Of a DNA stretch of 64,000 nt, positions 48,248 to 57,500 are shown piece after piece. The DNA comes from Variovorax jilinensis (GTDB lineage Bacteria; Pseudomonadota; Gammaproteobacteria; Burkholderiales; Burkholderiaceae_C): positions 1-64,000 of the forward strand of contig NZ_JASZYQ010000003.1 in the NCBI RefSeq assembly GCF_030316885.1. Reading direction: 5' to 3'. The notes under the pieces are model-generated. The model had not been told where the DNA came from and made no database searches. It worked only from the letters and a program-made list of their open reading frames with translations. Every line of letters begins with the position of its first letter. Positions within the stretch are counted from its first letter, which is position 1. A program made the position numbers and the translations under genes.

Positions 48248-48858
48248 TCGCAGTACGTCGACACCGCGCAGCGCCAGCACTGCGGCTTGCGCGCGATGCA
48301 GACGTAGCGTCCGTGCAGGATCAGCCAGTGATGCGCGTGAAGCCGGTAGGCCGGCGGCACGCGCTTCTCGAGCTTGAGCTCGACCTCGAGCGGCGTCCTG
48401 CCCGGTGCCAGCCCGGTGCGGTTGCCGACCCGGAAGATATGGGTGTCGACCGCCATGGTCGGCTCTCCGAAGGCGACGTTGAGCACCACGTTGGCGGTCT
48501 TGCGGCCGACGCCCGGCAGCGCCTCGAGTTCGGCGCGGGTACGCGGCACCTCGCCGCCGTGCTGCTCGACCAGCATGCGGCAGGCCTCGATCAGGTGCTT
48601 CGCCTTGCTGCGGTAGAGGCCGATGGTCTTGATGTAGCCCTCCAGGCCCTCGACGCCGAGATCGAGGATGGCCTGTGGCGTGCTGGCGACCGGGAACAGC
48701 CGGCGCGTGGCCTTGTTGACGCCGACGTCGGTGGCTTGCGCCGACAGCAGCACCGCGGCCAGCAGTTCGAAGGGCGTGTCGTACTCGAGCTCGGTCTCGG
48801 GGTTCGGATTGGCCGCCTGCAGCGTGGCGAAGAACGGCTCGATTTCTGATTTCTTCAT
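48220..48858 (-). CDS. nth: Endonuclease III
   Basis: It is a DNA glycosylase/AP lyase that removes oxidised pyrimidines. The helix-hairpin-helix LPGVGRKTANVV carries the catalytic Lys120, and Asp138 follows in VDTHIFRVGNR. The four cluster cysteines (187, 194, 197, 203) are spaced C-6-C-2-C-5-C. These positions match E. coli Nth exactly. The start at 48858 gives 212 aa. The reading frame stays open far upstream opposite the aminotransferase gene, but that part is not coding. Confidence 0.96.
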   Translation of the reverse strand: MKKSEIEPFFATLQAANPNPETELEYDTPFELLAAVLLSAQATDVGVNKATRRLFPVASTPQAILDLGVEGLEGYIKTIGLYRSKAKHLIEACRMLVEQHGGEVPRTRAELEALPGVGRKTANVVLNVAFGEPTMAVDTHIFRVGNRTGLAPGRTPLEVELKLEKRVPPAYRLHAHHWLILHGRYVCIARKPQCWRCAVSTYCDYKPKTPAP

Positions 48859-48924
48859 CGTGTCGGCAAGTTTAGGACCGCTGCGACAATGGGGGTCGCG
48901 CAAACTCGATCCCAGAAGGCCACC

Positions 48925-50112
48925 ATGCAATTCGCCTCCCGACTCGACAACGTCGAGACCTCCGCCATCCGCGAACTCTTCAAGCTGCTCGGCACGCCCG
49001 GCATCATCAGCTTCGCGGGCGGCTTTCCCGACAGCGCGATGTTCGACGTCGACGGCATTCGCGAAGCGAGCAACCGCGCACTGGACGAGGAGCCCGGCGG
49101 CGCGCTGCAGTACGGCGCCACCGAAGGCTACGAGCCGCTTCGCCGCCAGCTGGCCGACTTCATGGGCACCAAGGGCGTCGAGGTCGAGCCCGCCGGCCTG
49201 ATCGTCACCACCGGGAGCCAGCAGGCGCTCGACCTGCTCGGCAAGACGCTGATCTCGCCTGGCGACAAGGTGATCGTCGAAGGGCCGACCTTCCTGGCCA
49301 CCATCCAGTGCTTCCGGCTCTACGGCGCGCAGCTCATCAGCGCGCCGGTCGACGCCGACGGCGTCAAGACCGACGAGCTCGAGCGCCTGATCGCCGAGCA
49401 CAAGCCGAAGTTCGTCTACCTGATCCCCACCTTCGGCAACCCGAGCGGCGCGATGCTGAGCCTCGAGCGCCGCCGCAAGGTGCTCGACATGGCGGTCAAG
49501 TACCAGACGCTGATCGTCGAGGACGATCCCTACGGCGACCTGTACTTCGACCAGGCGCCGCCGCCTTCGATCATGTCGCTCACGAAGGAGGTGCCGGGCA
49601 GCCGCGAACTGGTCGCGCATTGCGGCAGTCTCAGCAAGGTGCTCAGCCCGGGCCTGCGCGTGGGCTGGATGATCGGTCCGGCCGAACTGCTCGCCAAGGC
49701 CACCATGTGCAAGCAGTTCAGCGATGCCCACACCAGCACCTTCGCGCAGGCCACTGCCGCGCAGTACCTCAAGAGCGGCCGCATGCCGGGCACGCTGGCG
49801 CGCGTGCGCGAGGTCTATGCCGAACGTGCGCAGGCCATGGGTGCGGCGCTCAGGAGCGAACTCGGCGACGCCATCACCTTCGAGCAACCCGGTGGCGGCC
49901 TGTTCTTCTGGGCCCGCCTGACGGGCGCCGGCGGCAAGGTGGCGGATGCCAACGTGTTCGCCAAGCGCGCGATCGAGAAGCTCGTGGCCTTCGTGCCCGG
50001 CGCGCCCTTCTTTGCCGAGAAGCCCGACGTCGCGACGCTGCGCCTGAGCTTCGCGACCGCCAACGTCGAGAAGATCCGCGAAGGCATCGCGCGGCTCGGC
50101 TCGGCGCTCTAG
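48925..50112 (+). CDS. PLP-dependent aminotransferase (class I/II, 2-aminoadipate/LysN-like)
   Basis: The 395 aa protein is a fold-type I aminotransferase. The N-terminus has ISFAGGFPDSAMFD, typical of the LysN/AroH subgroup. The PLP-binding lysine lies in HCGSLSKVLSPGLRVGW. The LIVEDDPYGDLYFD and LIPTFGNPSG motifs are also present. Substrate cannot be told from sequence; 2-aminoadipate, aromatic or branched-chain amino acids are possible. The start at 48925 has GAAGG upstream. It is divergent from nth and transcribed toward phoX. Confidence 0.9.
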   Translation: MQFASRLDNVETSAIRELFKLLGTPGIISFAGGFPDSAMFDVDGIREASNRALDEEPGGALQYGATEGYEPLRRQLADFMGTKGVEVEPAGLIVTTGSQQALDLLGKTLISPGDKVIVEGPTFLATIQCFRLYGAQLISAPVDADGVKTDELERLIAEHKPKFVYLIPTFGNPSGAMLSLERRRKVLDMAVKYQTLIVEDDPYGDLYFDQAPPPSIMSLTKEVPGSRELVAHCGSLSKVLSPGLRVGWMIGPAELLAKATMCKQFSDAHTSTFAQATAAQYLKSGRMPGTLARVREVYAERAQAMGAALRSELGDAITFEQPGGGLFFWARLTGAGGKVADANVFAKRAIEKLVAFVPGAPFFAEKPDVATLRLSFATANVEKIREGIARLGSAL

Positions 50113-50157
50113 CCGACGTCCCGCGCGCGTCGGGGCGCGCGCCGCGCAGCCACGCGA

Positions 50158-50202
50158 CTGACACATCGCTGTCGTCGCGGCGTCATCGGCCTCGCCTAAC
50201 TT
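50158..50202 (+). promoter_or_regulatory. Pho box with three repeats and -10 element of phoX
   Basis: Three 7-base repeats with 4-base spacers match the PhoB consensus CTGTCAT: CTGACAC (50158-50164), CTGTCGT (50169-50175) and GCGTCAT (50180-50186). A -10-like TAACTT (50197-50202) begins 10 bases after the last repeat, the spacing seen at E. coli phoA. The repeats take the place of a -35 box, as expected for PhoB activation on phosphate limitation. Confidence 0.78.
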
Positions 50203-50230
50203 CGTGGGTTGAGTTTTTTCAACCCACGAA
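50201..50230 (+). promoter_or_regulatory. 12-base-pair perfect dyad upstream of phoX
   Basis: TTCGTGGGTTGA pairs perfectly with TCAACCCACGAA around a T-rich 6-base centre. It lies between the Pho box and the phoX ATG and ends 12 bases before that ATG. If transcription starts near 50209, most of the left arm is still within the RNA's first bases or just outside it, so a DNA-level role is as likely as an RNA hairpin. There is no T run after it. Confidence 0.55.
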
Positions 50231-50242
50231 AGAAGCAACCGA

Positions 50243-52501
50243 ATGAGCGCGAACCCACCGCAGATCCCCGCTGTCGACCCCGATGACATCGGCTACAACA
50301 AGACTTCGAATCCCTCCTTCAGCCAACTGATCGAAGGCCGTCTGAGCCGTCGCAACCTGTTCGGCCTGGGCGTCGGCAGTGCCAGCGTTGCGCTGCTGCA
50401 GGCCTGCGGCGGCGGCGGCAGCAACGGCTTCGTGCCGATCGCACCGGCACCGGCACCGAACCCAGCGCCCGCACCGGCCCCAGGACCGGCGCCCGCGCCC
50501 GCCCCTGCGGCCGCCAAGCTCGGCTTCAACGCCGTGCCCAAGAGCCTCGCCGACGTGGTCACGGTGCCGGCGGGCTACACCGCCACCGTGCTCTACCGCC
50601 TCGGCGACCCGATTGCCTCGGGCGTGCCGGCCTATCTCAACGACGGCACCGACGCACCCGAGACCTTCGACCGCCGTGCCGGTGACCACCACGACGGCAT
50701 GACCTTCTTCGGCATCGATGCGTCGAACAAGTGGGCGCCCCAGGCCGCCGACCGCGGCCTGCTGGTGATGAACCACGAGGCCATCACGCCGCTGTTCCTG
50801 CACCCCGCGGGACAGACCATCGTCGGCACCGGCAATGCCGCCGTGCGCAGCGTCGCCGGAGAAGTGCAGCGCGAATTCTTCGTGCATGGCGTGAGCGTGA
50901 TCGACGTGGCCAAGGAAGGCAGCACCTGGAGCTACAAGCCGGGCTCGAGCCTCAACCGCCGCGTCCACACGCTGACCGAGATGGCGTTCTCGGGTCCGGC
51001 CGCCAAGACCGACTACCTGAAGACCAAGTACTCGAGCGACGGCAGCAAGACGCGCGGCACGGTGAACAACTGCGCCAACGGCACCACGCCCTGGGGCACC
51101 TACCTGGCCTGCGAGGAGAACTGGGCCGGCTACTTCCGTCGCATTGCAGCGAACGACAACCCGAACCGGAGCGCCAAGGAGATTGCCGCCTTCACCCGCT
51201 ACGGCGTCGCGGGCACCGGCCGCGAACTGTGGGCCACGGTCACGCCCGACACGGCCGACAACCAGTACGGCCGCTGGAACTGCGAGCTCGTCACCAGCGC
51301 CGCCGATGCGACCGCGGACTACCGCAATGGCGCCAACACCTACGGCTGGGTGGTCGAGATCGACCCCTTCGCGCCGGCCAGCACGCCGAAGAAGCGCACC
51401 GCGCTGGGCCGCTTCGGCCATGAGGGCGCCTGCCTCGGGCCGGTGGTGGTCGGCAAGCCGCTGGTCTGGTACATGGGCGACGATGCGCAGAACGAATACC
51501 TGTACAAGTTCGTCTCGACCCGCAACTGGGACGCGGCCGATGTCGGCGGCGGGATCGCCTCGGGCGACAAGTACATGGACGACGGCAAGCTCTATGTCGC
51601 TCGCTTCAACGCCGATGGCAGCGGCGACTGGCTCGAGCTCGCACTGGGCGTGAACGGCATCACCGCCGCCAACACGGCCTATGCCTTCAACGATGCGGCG
51701 GAGGTGCTGATCAACACGCGCCTTGCGGCCGATGCCGCCCGCGCGACCAAGATGGACCGGCCGGAGTGGACGGCGGTGAACCCGAAGAACGGCGAGATCT
51801 ACCTGACGCTCACCAACAATTCGGCACGCGCAGTGACCGGCACCGATGCCGCCAACCCGCGCTCCTACAACGATCCCAAGGGCGCGGCCCAGACGGCGCA
51901 GAAGGGCAATCCGAACGGCCACGTCGTGCGCTTCGCGGACGCCGACGGCAACCCCGCCGCGACGCGCTTCAAGTGGGACGTGTACCTGTTCGGTGCGCGC
52001 TCCACGGCAGCAGCCGACGTCAACCTCTCGGGTCTGGTCGCCGACAACGACTTCTCCAGCCCCGACGGCATGTGGTTCAGCTCGGTGACCCCGGGCCTCC
52101 TGTGGCTGCAGACCGACGACGGAAAGTACACCGACGTCACCAACTGCATGATGCTCGCGGCGCTGCCGGGCCAGGTCGGCGACGGCGCGGCCAAAACCAT
52201 CACCAACGTCGACGGCGCCGTCAGCGCCACGCAGGCGACCTTCGTGGGCAAGGCGCCGGGCACCGACGGCCTGCGTCGCTTCCTGGTCGGGCCGAAGGAT
52301 TGCGAGATCACGGGTATCGCCGAGTCCGGCGACGGCCGTGCGATCTTCGTCAACATCCAGCACCCGGGCGAGACCACGGCCGCAGCCAGCATCACCGATC
52401 CGGCCAAGTTCGGCAGCCACTGGCCCGAAGGCGGCACGGCGCGCCCGCGCTCGGCCACGGTGGTGATCACGCGGGACGATGGCGGACTGATCGGGTTGTA
52501 G
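50243..52501 (+). CDS. phoX: PhoX-family alkaline phosphatase, Tat-exported, probable lipoprotein
   Basis: PhoX enzymes release phosphate from organic esters and use calcium and iron. The N-terminus is unlike a Sec signal: about 34 residues precede a twin-arginine motif (LSRRNLFGLG) and a hydrophobic stretch that ends LLQAC, a possible lipobox. A Pro/Ala repeat linker (about residues 65-92) separates it from the catalytic domain. The DUF839 core shows DHHDGMTFFGID, LLVMNHEAITP, NCANGTTPWGTYLACEENWAGYF and FGHEGACLGPVVVG. Length is 752 aa. A Pho box upstream supports induction by phosphate starvation. Confidence 0.9.
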   Translation: MSANPPQIPAVDPDDIGYNKTSNPSFSQLIEGRLSRRNLFGLGVGSASVALLQACGGGGSNGFVPIAPAPAPNPAPAPAPGPAPAPAPAAAKLGFNAVPKSLADVVTVPAGYTATVLYRLGDPIASGVPAYLNDGTDAPETFDRRAGDHHDGMTFFGIDASNKWAPQAADRGLLVMNHEAITPLFLHPAGQTIVGTGNAAVRSVAGEVQREFFVHGVSVIDVAKEGSTWSYKPGSSLNRRVHTLTEMAFSGPAAKTDYLKTKYSSDGSKTRGTVNNCANGTTPWGTYLACEENWAGYFRRIAANDNPNRSAKEIAAFTRYGVAGTGRELWATVTPDTADNQYGRWNCELVTSAADATADYRNGANTYGWVVEIDPFAPASTPKKRTALGRFGHEGACLGPVVVGKPLVWYMGDDAQNEYLYKFVSTRNWDAADVGGGIASGDKYMDDGKLYVARFNADGSGDWLELALGVNGITAANTAYAFNDAAEVLINTRLAADAARATKMDRPEWTAVNPKNGEIYLTLTNNSARAVTGTDAANPRSYNDPKGAAQTAQKGNPNGHVVRFADADGNPAATRFKWDVYLFGARSTAAADVNLSGLVADNDFSSPDGMWFSSVTPGLLWLQTDDGKYTDVTNCMMLAALPGQVGDGAAKTITNVDGAVSATQATFVGKAPGTDGLRRFLVGPKDCEITGIAESGDGRAIFVNIQHPGETTAAASITDPAKFGSHWPEGGTARPRSATVVITRDDGGLIGL

Positions 52502-52512
52502 CCGGCGCCGGC

Positions 52513-52531
52513 GGGGCCCGGGTCGGGCCCC
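52513..52531. other. GC-rich hairpin downstream of phoX
   Basis: GGGGCCC and GGGCCCC (52513-52519 with 52525-52531) pair around a 5-base loop, 12 bases after the phoX stop, between convergent genes. It may help terminate both transcripts, though no T run follows. Confidence 0.45.
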
Positions 52532-52560
52532 GGTCATGCCCCGGTCATGCCCCGGTCGTG
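52528..52560. repeat. Three tandem copies of an 11-base unit
   Basis: CCCCGGTCATG occurs at 52528-52538 and 52539-52549, and with one change (CCCCGGTCGTG) at 52550-52560. The array lies in the convergent gap between phoX and the next gene and overlaps the right arm of the preceding hairpin. It looks like a short minisatellite that may vary in copy number between strains. Confidence 0.75.
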
Positions 52561-52564
52561 CCGC

Positions 52565-53818
52565 TCAGGGTCGGGACAGCGCCTGCGCGAAGTCGTCGAT
52601 CAGCTCGTCGGCCGGCTCCAGGCCCACCGAGACCCGCACCAGGCCGTCGGCGATGCCCATCTCGGCGCGCACGGCGGCGCCGGCTTCCCAGTAGATCGTG
52701 GGCGCGACCGGAATCACCAGCGTGCGGTTGTCGCCCATGCCGGTGGCCTTGATGGCCAGCTGCAGGCCGTCGAGGACAGCCGGCATGCGGGCGCTGTCGC
52801 GCAGCTCGAAGGCCAGCAGCCACGAGCCGGCCTTGAAGTGGCGCAGCGCGAGCGCATGCTGCGGGTGCGATTCGAGCATCGGGTAGTGCACGCGCTCGAC
52901 CGCGGCGTGCGATTCGAGGAAGCGGGCCAGCGCGAGCGCCGAGGCGCTGGTCTGCGCCACGCGCAGCGACAGCGTCTCGGCGCCCAGCGCGATGCGGTGC
53001 GCCTGCTCGGGCGCGAGCGTGCCGCCCATGTCGCGCAGCGCCTTCTTGCGCAGTTGCTGCAGGCCCCACTGGCGCGGGTCCAGGCCGCGGTAGCTGTCGG
53101 CGATGTTCGGGTAGCCGCGCCAGTCGAAGAGGCCGGTGTCGGTGACCGCGCCGCCGAGCGCGGCGCCGTGGCCCGCAATGGTCTTGGTCAGCGAATTCAC
53201 CACCAGCCCGGCGCCCACCGTGGCCGGCCGGAACAGCGCCGCCGAGGTGATCGTGTTGTCCACCACGTAGAGCAGGCCGTGCTCGCGGCACAGTGCGCCG
53301 ATGGCGTCGAGGTCCGGCACCTGGGTGCCCGGATTGGCGATCGTCTCGACGAACACCATGCGGGTCTCGGGCCTGAGCGCCGCGCGCACTGCATCTACCG
53401 ACGCCGCGTCGACCTTGTCGATCGCGACGCCGAGGCCGCCCAGCGTGCCGAACAGGCTGTTGGTGTTGCCGAAGACGTAGCGGCTCGAGACCAGGTGGTC
53501 GCCGGCCTTGAGCAGGGTCAGGAAGACCGCCGACAGCGCCGCCATGCCGCTCGCAAAGCAGATGCTGCCCAGGCCCTGCTCCAGCCCGGTGATCTTGGCC
53601 TCGAGCGCAGCCGTGGTCGGCGCGCCTTGCCGCGCGTAGTTGAAGCCGCCCTTGCGCGTGCCCTGGAAGACGCCGATCAGGTCCTCGGTGCGCTCGAAGC
53701 CGTACTGCACCGAGGTGTGGATCGGCTTGTGGATCGCGCCGTGCTCGACGCCGCCGCGGCGGTCGCCGTGGACGATGCCGGAGGGGCTGTCCGGCGGTGG
53801 TGGCTCGTGGTCGGCCAT
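52565..53818 (-). CDS. Cystathionine gamma-synthase family PLP enzyme (MetZ-like)
   Basis: It belongs to the Cys/Met-metabolism PLP family. The PLP lysine lies in VNSLTKTIAGHG (about residue 215), and the tetramer loop is FNYARQGAPTTAALEAKITGLE. SICFASGMAALSAVFLTLL and VDNTITSAALFRP are also family motifs. It could be O-succinylhomoserine sulfhydrylase, cystathionine gamma-synthase or a lyase; the sequence does not decide. I chose the ATG at 53818, just 5 bases after the serB stop, giving 417 aa. It is the last gene of a probable mfd-serB operon. Confidence 0.88.
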   Translation of the reverse strand: MADHEPPPPDSPSGIVHGDRRGGVEHGAIHKPIHTSVQYGFERTEDLIGVFQGTRKGGFNYARQGAPTTAALEAKITGLEQGLGSICFASGMAALSAVFLTLLKAGDHLVSSRYVFGNTNSLFGTLGGLGVAIDKVDAASVDAVRAALRPETRMVFVETIANPGTQVPDLDAIGALCREHGLLYVVDNTITSAALFRPATVGAGLVVNSLTKTIAGHGAALGGAVTDTGLFDWRGYPNIADSYRGLDPRQWGLQQLRKKALRDMGGTLAPEQAHRIALGAETLSLRVAQTSASALALARFLESHAAVERVHYPMLESHPQHALALRHFKAGSWLLAFELRDSARMPAVLDGLQLAIKATGMGDNRTLVIPVAPTIYWEAGAAVRAEMGIADGLVRVSVGLEPADELIDDFAQALSRP

Positions 53819-53823
53819 GACGC

Positions 53824-54543
53824 TCACCGGAACACTTCGAGCAGCCGGTCGAGTCCGCCTTCGTCGATCGCCACCATCGCCTGCTCTCGCACCCTGGGCT
53901 TGGCATGGAAGGCGACCGACAGGCCGGCCTCGGCCATCATCGGCAGGTCGTTCGCGCCGTCGCCGACCGCGATCGTCTCGGCGGTGGAGATGCCCAGCAG
54001 CGAGGCCACCTCGAGCAGCGTGCGGCGCTTCTCGGCGCCGTCGCAGATGTCGCCCCAGGCCTGCTGCACGACCCGACCCGTGAGCCGGCCGCCGGCCTCG
54101 TCGAGCAGGTTGGAGCGCGCGAAGTCGATGCCCAGGCGCTCCTTCACGCGGTTGGCGAAGAAGGTGAAGCCGCCCGACACCAGCAGCACCTTGAGGCCCG
54201 CCGCCTTGCAGGCGGAAACCAGCGCGTCGGCGCCCGGGTTGAGCTTCAGGCGCTGGTCGTAGACCTCCTGCAGCGCGCCCACCGGCACGCCCTGCAGCAG
54301 CGCCACGCGGCGCCGCAGGCTTTCCTTGAAGTCCTTGATCTCGCCGCGCATCGTGGCCTCGGTGATGGCAGCGACCTCGGCCTTCTTGCCGACCGCGTCG
54401 GCGATCTCGTCGATGCACTCGATGTTGATCAGCGTCGAATCCATGTCGAAGGCGATCAGCTTGAAGTCGGCCAGCGCCAGCGGCGGCGTGAAGCGCTGCA
54501 CGACGAGTCCGGGCAGTGGTGGCAGGGAGGGCTGGGCGGTCAT
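53824..54543 (-). CDS. serB: Phosphoserine phosphatase
   Basis: It hydrolyses phosphoserine in the last step of serine synthesis. The HAD motif I is AFDMDSTL with the two catalytic Asp residues at about 33 and 35, motif II LLVSGGF, and motif IV AVGDGANDLPMM. Length is 239 aa, as expected for the single-domain form without an ACT domain. The ATG overlaps the mfd stop (ATGA), so translation is coupled. Confidence 0.94.
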   Translation of the reverse strand: MTAQPSLPPLPGLVVQRFTPPLALADFKLIAFDMDSTLINIECIDEIADAVGKKAEVAAITEATMRGEIKDFKESLRRRVALLQGVPVGALQEVYDQRLKLNPGADALVSACKAAGLKVLLVSGGFTFFANRVKERLGIDFARSNLLDEAGGRLTGRVVQQAWGDICDGAEKRRTLLEVASLLGISTAETIAVGDGANDLPMMAEAGLSVAFHAKPRVREQAMVAIDEGGLDRLLEVFR

Positions 54544-57500
54544 GCGGGCGTGGCTTCCTGTGTCTTGGGCTGGCCCAGGCTGCGCAGGACATCGCGCACC
54601 ATCTGGGCCCGATCCTTGGGCTCCTTGAGTTCGCGCTCGATGCGCAGCTTCTCGTTGCCCGCGAGCTTGATGTGCTTGTTCTTCTGGATCAGGTGGAGGA
54701 TGTTCATCGAATCGACCGGCGGGTCCTTCCTGAAGGTGATGTGGATCACGCCCGGCGCGGCGTCGACCTTGATGACGCCGTAGGGGCGCGCCAGCACGCG
54801 CAGGCGGTGGACGTCGATCAGCGTCTGGCCCTGCGGCGGCAGCTTGCCGAAGCGGTCGACGATCTCCTCGAGCAGGTGGTCGATCTGGTCGGGTGTCTTG
54901 GCGGTCGCCAGCTTCTTGTAGAACGACAGCCGCAGGTGCACGTCGCCGCAGTAGTCGTCGGGCAGCAGGGCCGGCGCATGCAGGTTGATCTCGGTCGTGA
55001 CCGATAGCGGCGCGAGCAGGTCGGGTTCCTGCCCGGCCTTGAGCGAGCGCACCGCCTCGGCCAGCATCTCGTTGTAGAGCTGGAAGCCGATCTCCATCAT
55101 GTTGCCGCTCTGGTTCTCGCCCAGCACCTCGCCGGCGCCGCGGATCTCCAGGTCGTGCATCGCGAGGTAGAAGCCCGAGCCCAGCTCTTCCATCTGCTGG
55201 ATGGCGTCGAGGCGCTGCGCCGCCTGCTTGGTCAGCCCCTCGATGTCGGGCACCATGAGGTAGGCATAGGCCTGGTGGTGGCTGCGACCGACCCGCCCGC
55301 GCAGCTGATGCAGCTGCGCCAGGCCGAACTTGTCGGCGCGGCTCATCACGATGGTGTTGGCGCTCGGCACGTCGATGCCGGTCTCGATGATGGTCGAGCA
55401 CAGCAGCAGGTTGTAGCGCTGGGCCACGAAGTCGCGCATCACGCGCTCCAGCTCGCGCTCGGGCATCTGGCCATGGGCCACCGCGATGCGGGCCTCGGGC
55501 AGTATCTCCTCGAGCTTCTGGCGCCGGTTCTCGATGGTCTCGACCTCGTTGTGCAGGAAGTAGACCTGGCCGCCGCGCTTGAGCTCGCGCAGCACCGCTT
55601 CGCGGATCACGCCGGTGCCCTCGTTGCGGACGAAGGTCTTGATCGCCAGCCGGCGCTGCGGCGCGGTTGCGATCACGCTCAGGTCGCGCAGGCCCTCGAG
55701 CGCCATGCCCAGCGTGCGCGGGATCGGCGTCGCGGTCAGCGTCAGCACGTCGACCTCGGCGCGCATGGCCTTCATCGCTTCCTTGTGGCGCACGCCGAAG
55801 CGATGCTCCTCGTCGATGATCAGCAGGCCCAGGTTCTTGAACTTGACCGATTGCGAGAGCAGCTTGTGGGTGCCGATCACGATGTCGACGCTGCCGTCGG
55901 CCAGGCCCTTGGCGGCGGCGGTGATCTCCTTCGCGGAGCGGAAGCGGCTCATCTCCGCCACCTTGACCGGCCACTTGGCGAAGCGATCGACCAGCGTCTG
56001 GAAGTGCTGCTCGGCCAGCAGCGTGGTGGGCGCCAGGAAGGCCACCTGCTTGCCGCCCGTGACCGCCACGAAGGCGGCGCGCAAGGCGACTTCGGTCTTG
56101 CCGAAGCCGACGTCGCCGCAGACCAGCCGGTCCATCGGCTGCGGCGAGATCAGGTCCTGGATCACGGCATGGATCGCGGCCTTCTGGTCGGCCGTCTCGT
56201 CGAAGCCGAAGTCGTTCGCGAACACCTCGTAGTCGGCAGCCGAGAAGCGGAAGGCATGGCCCTCGCGCGCCGCTCGCCGTGCGTAGATGTTGAGCAGCTC
56301 GGCGGCCGAGTCGCGCACCTGCTCGGCGGCTCGGCGCTTGGCCTTCTCCCACTGGCCCGAGCCCAGCTTGTGCAGCGGCGCCTCGTCGGCGCTCACGCCC
56401 GTGTAGCGGCTCACCAGGTGCAGCTGCGACACGGGCACGTAGAGCGTGGCCTTGTCGGCGTACTCGAGGTGCAGCATCTCCTGCAGCAGCGGCTTGCCCT
56501 CGGCGTCCTTGCCCTGGCCGAGGTCCATGTTGATGAGACCCCGGTAGCGGCCGATGCCGTGCGCCGAATGCACCACCGGATCGCCGATCGCGAGCTCGCT
56601 CAGGTCCTTGATCAGCGCCTCGACGTCGCTGACCTGTTCCTGCTTCTTGTTGCGCCGACGCGTGCTCGGCGCCGTGGCGAAGAGCTCGGTCTCGGTCACG
56701 AAATCGATCGCCTGCTCGCGCCACGCGAAGCCGGCCACCAGCGCCGCGGTCGCGATGCCGACCTTCTCGTCGCTCGCGGCCTCGAACTCGGCCAGCGAGT
56801 CGAAGGCCGGCGGGCTCACGCCGCTGGCGCGCAGGAAGTCGAGCAGGCTCTCGCGCCGGCCGTTGCTCTCGGCGATGACCAGCACGCGGTGCGGCGTCGC
56901 CGCGATGTGAGCCTTCAGCCGCACCAGCGGGTCGTCGGCGCCGCGCACCACTGCGAAGGGCGGCAGCAGGTCGAACTCGGCATAGGGCGGCGCATCGGCG
57001 TCGGCCTGCCCGCGGATCGCGAGCTGCGCGTGCGGCTTGGCGCGCTGGTAGAACTGCTCGGCATTGAGGAACAGGGCCTCGGGCGGCAGCGCCGGCCGCT
57101 CGGGATCGCCGCGCACCAGCCGGTAGCGCTCGGCCGTGTCCTGCCAGAAATGCTGGAACGCGGGTTCCAGTTCGCCGTGCATGACCACCGTGGCGTCGGC
57201 GCCCAGGTAGTCGAAGACCGTCGCGGTCTCCTCGAAGAAGAGCGGCAGGTAGTACTCGATGCCGGCCGTGGCGACGCCGTTGCCCATGTCCTTGTAGATG
57301 CGGCTGCGCGTCGGGTCGCCCTCGAGCAGCTCGCGCCAGCGGCTGCGAAAGCGCGCGCGGGCATCGTCGTCCATCGGGAACTCGCGCCCGGGCAGCAGCC
57401 GCACCTCGGGCACCGGGTAGAGGCTGCGCTGGGTGTCGGGGTCGAAGGTGCGGATCGAGTCGATCTCGTCGTCGAACAGGTCGACCCGGAACGGCACCGG

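Noticed and set aside
50201..50230. The dyad upstream of phoX as terminator of the aminotransferase gene
   Set aside because: No T run follows the right arm; the T-rich part is in the loop.
48220..50289. nth as a 689-codon protein with a long N-terminal extension
   Set aside because: The extension is antisense to the aminotransferase gene and reads as low-complexity shadow sequence. The ATG at 48858 gives exactly the E. coli Nth length and residue numbering.
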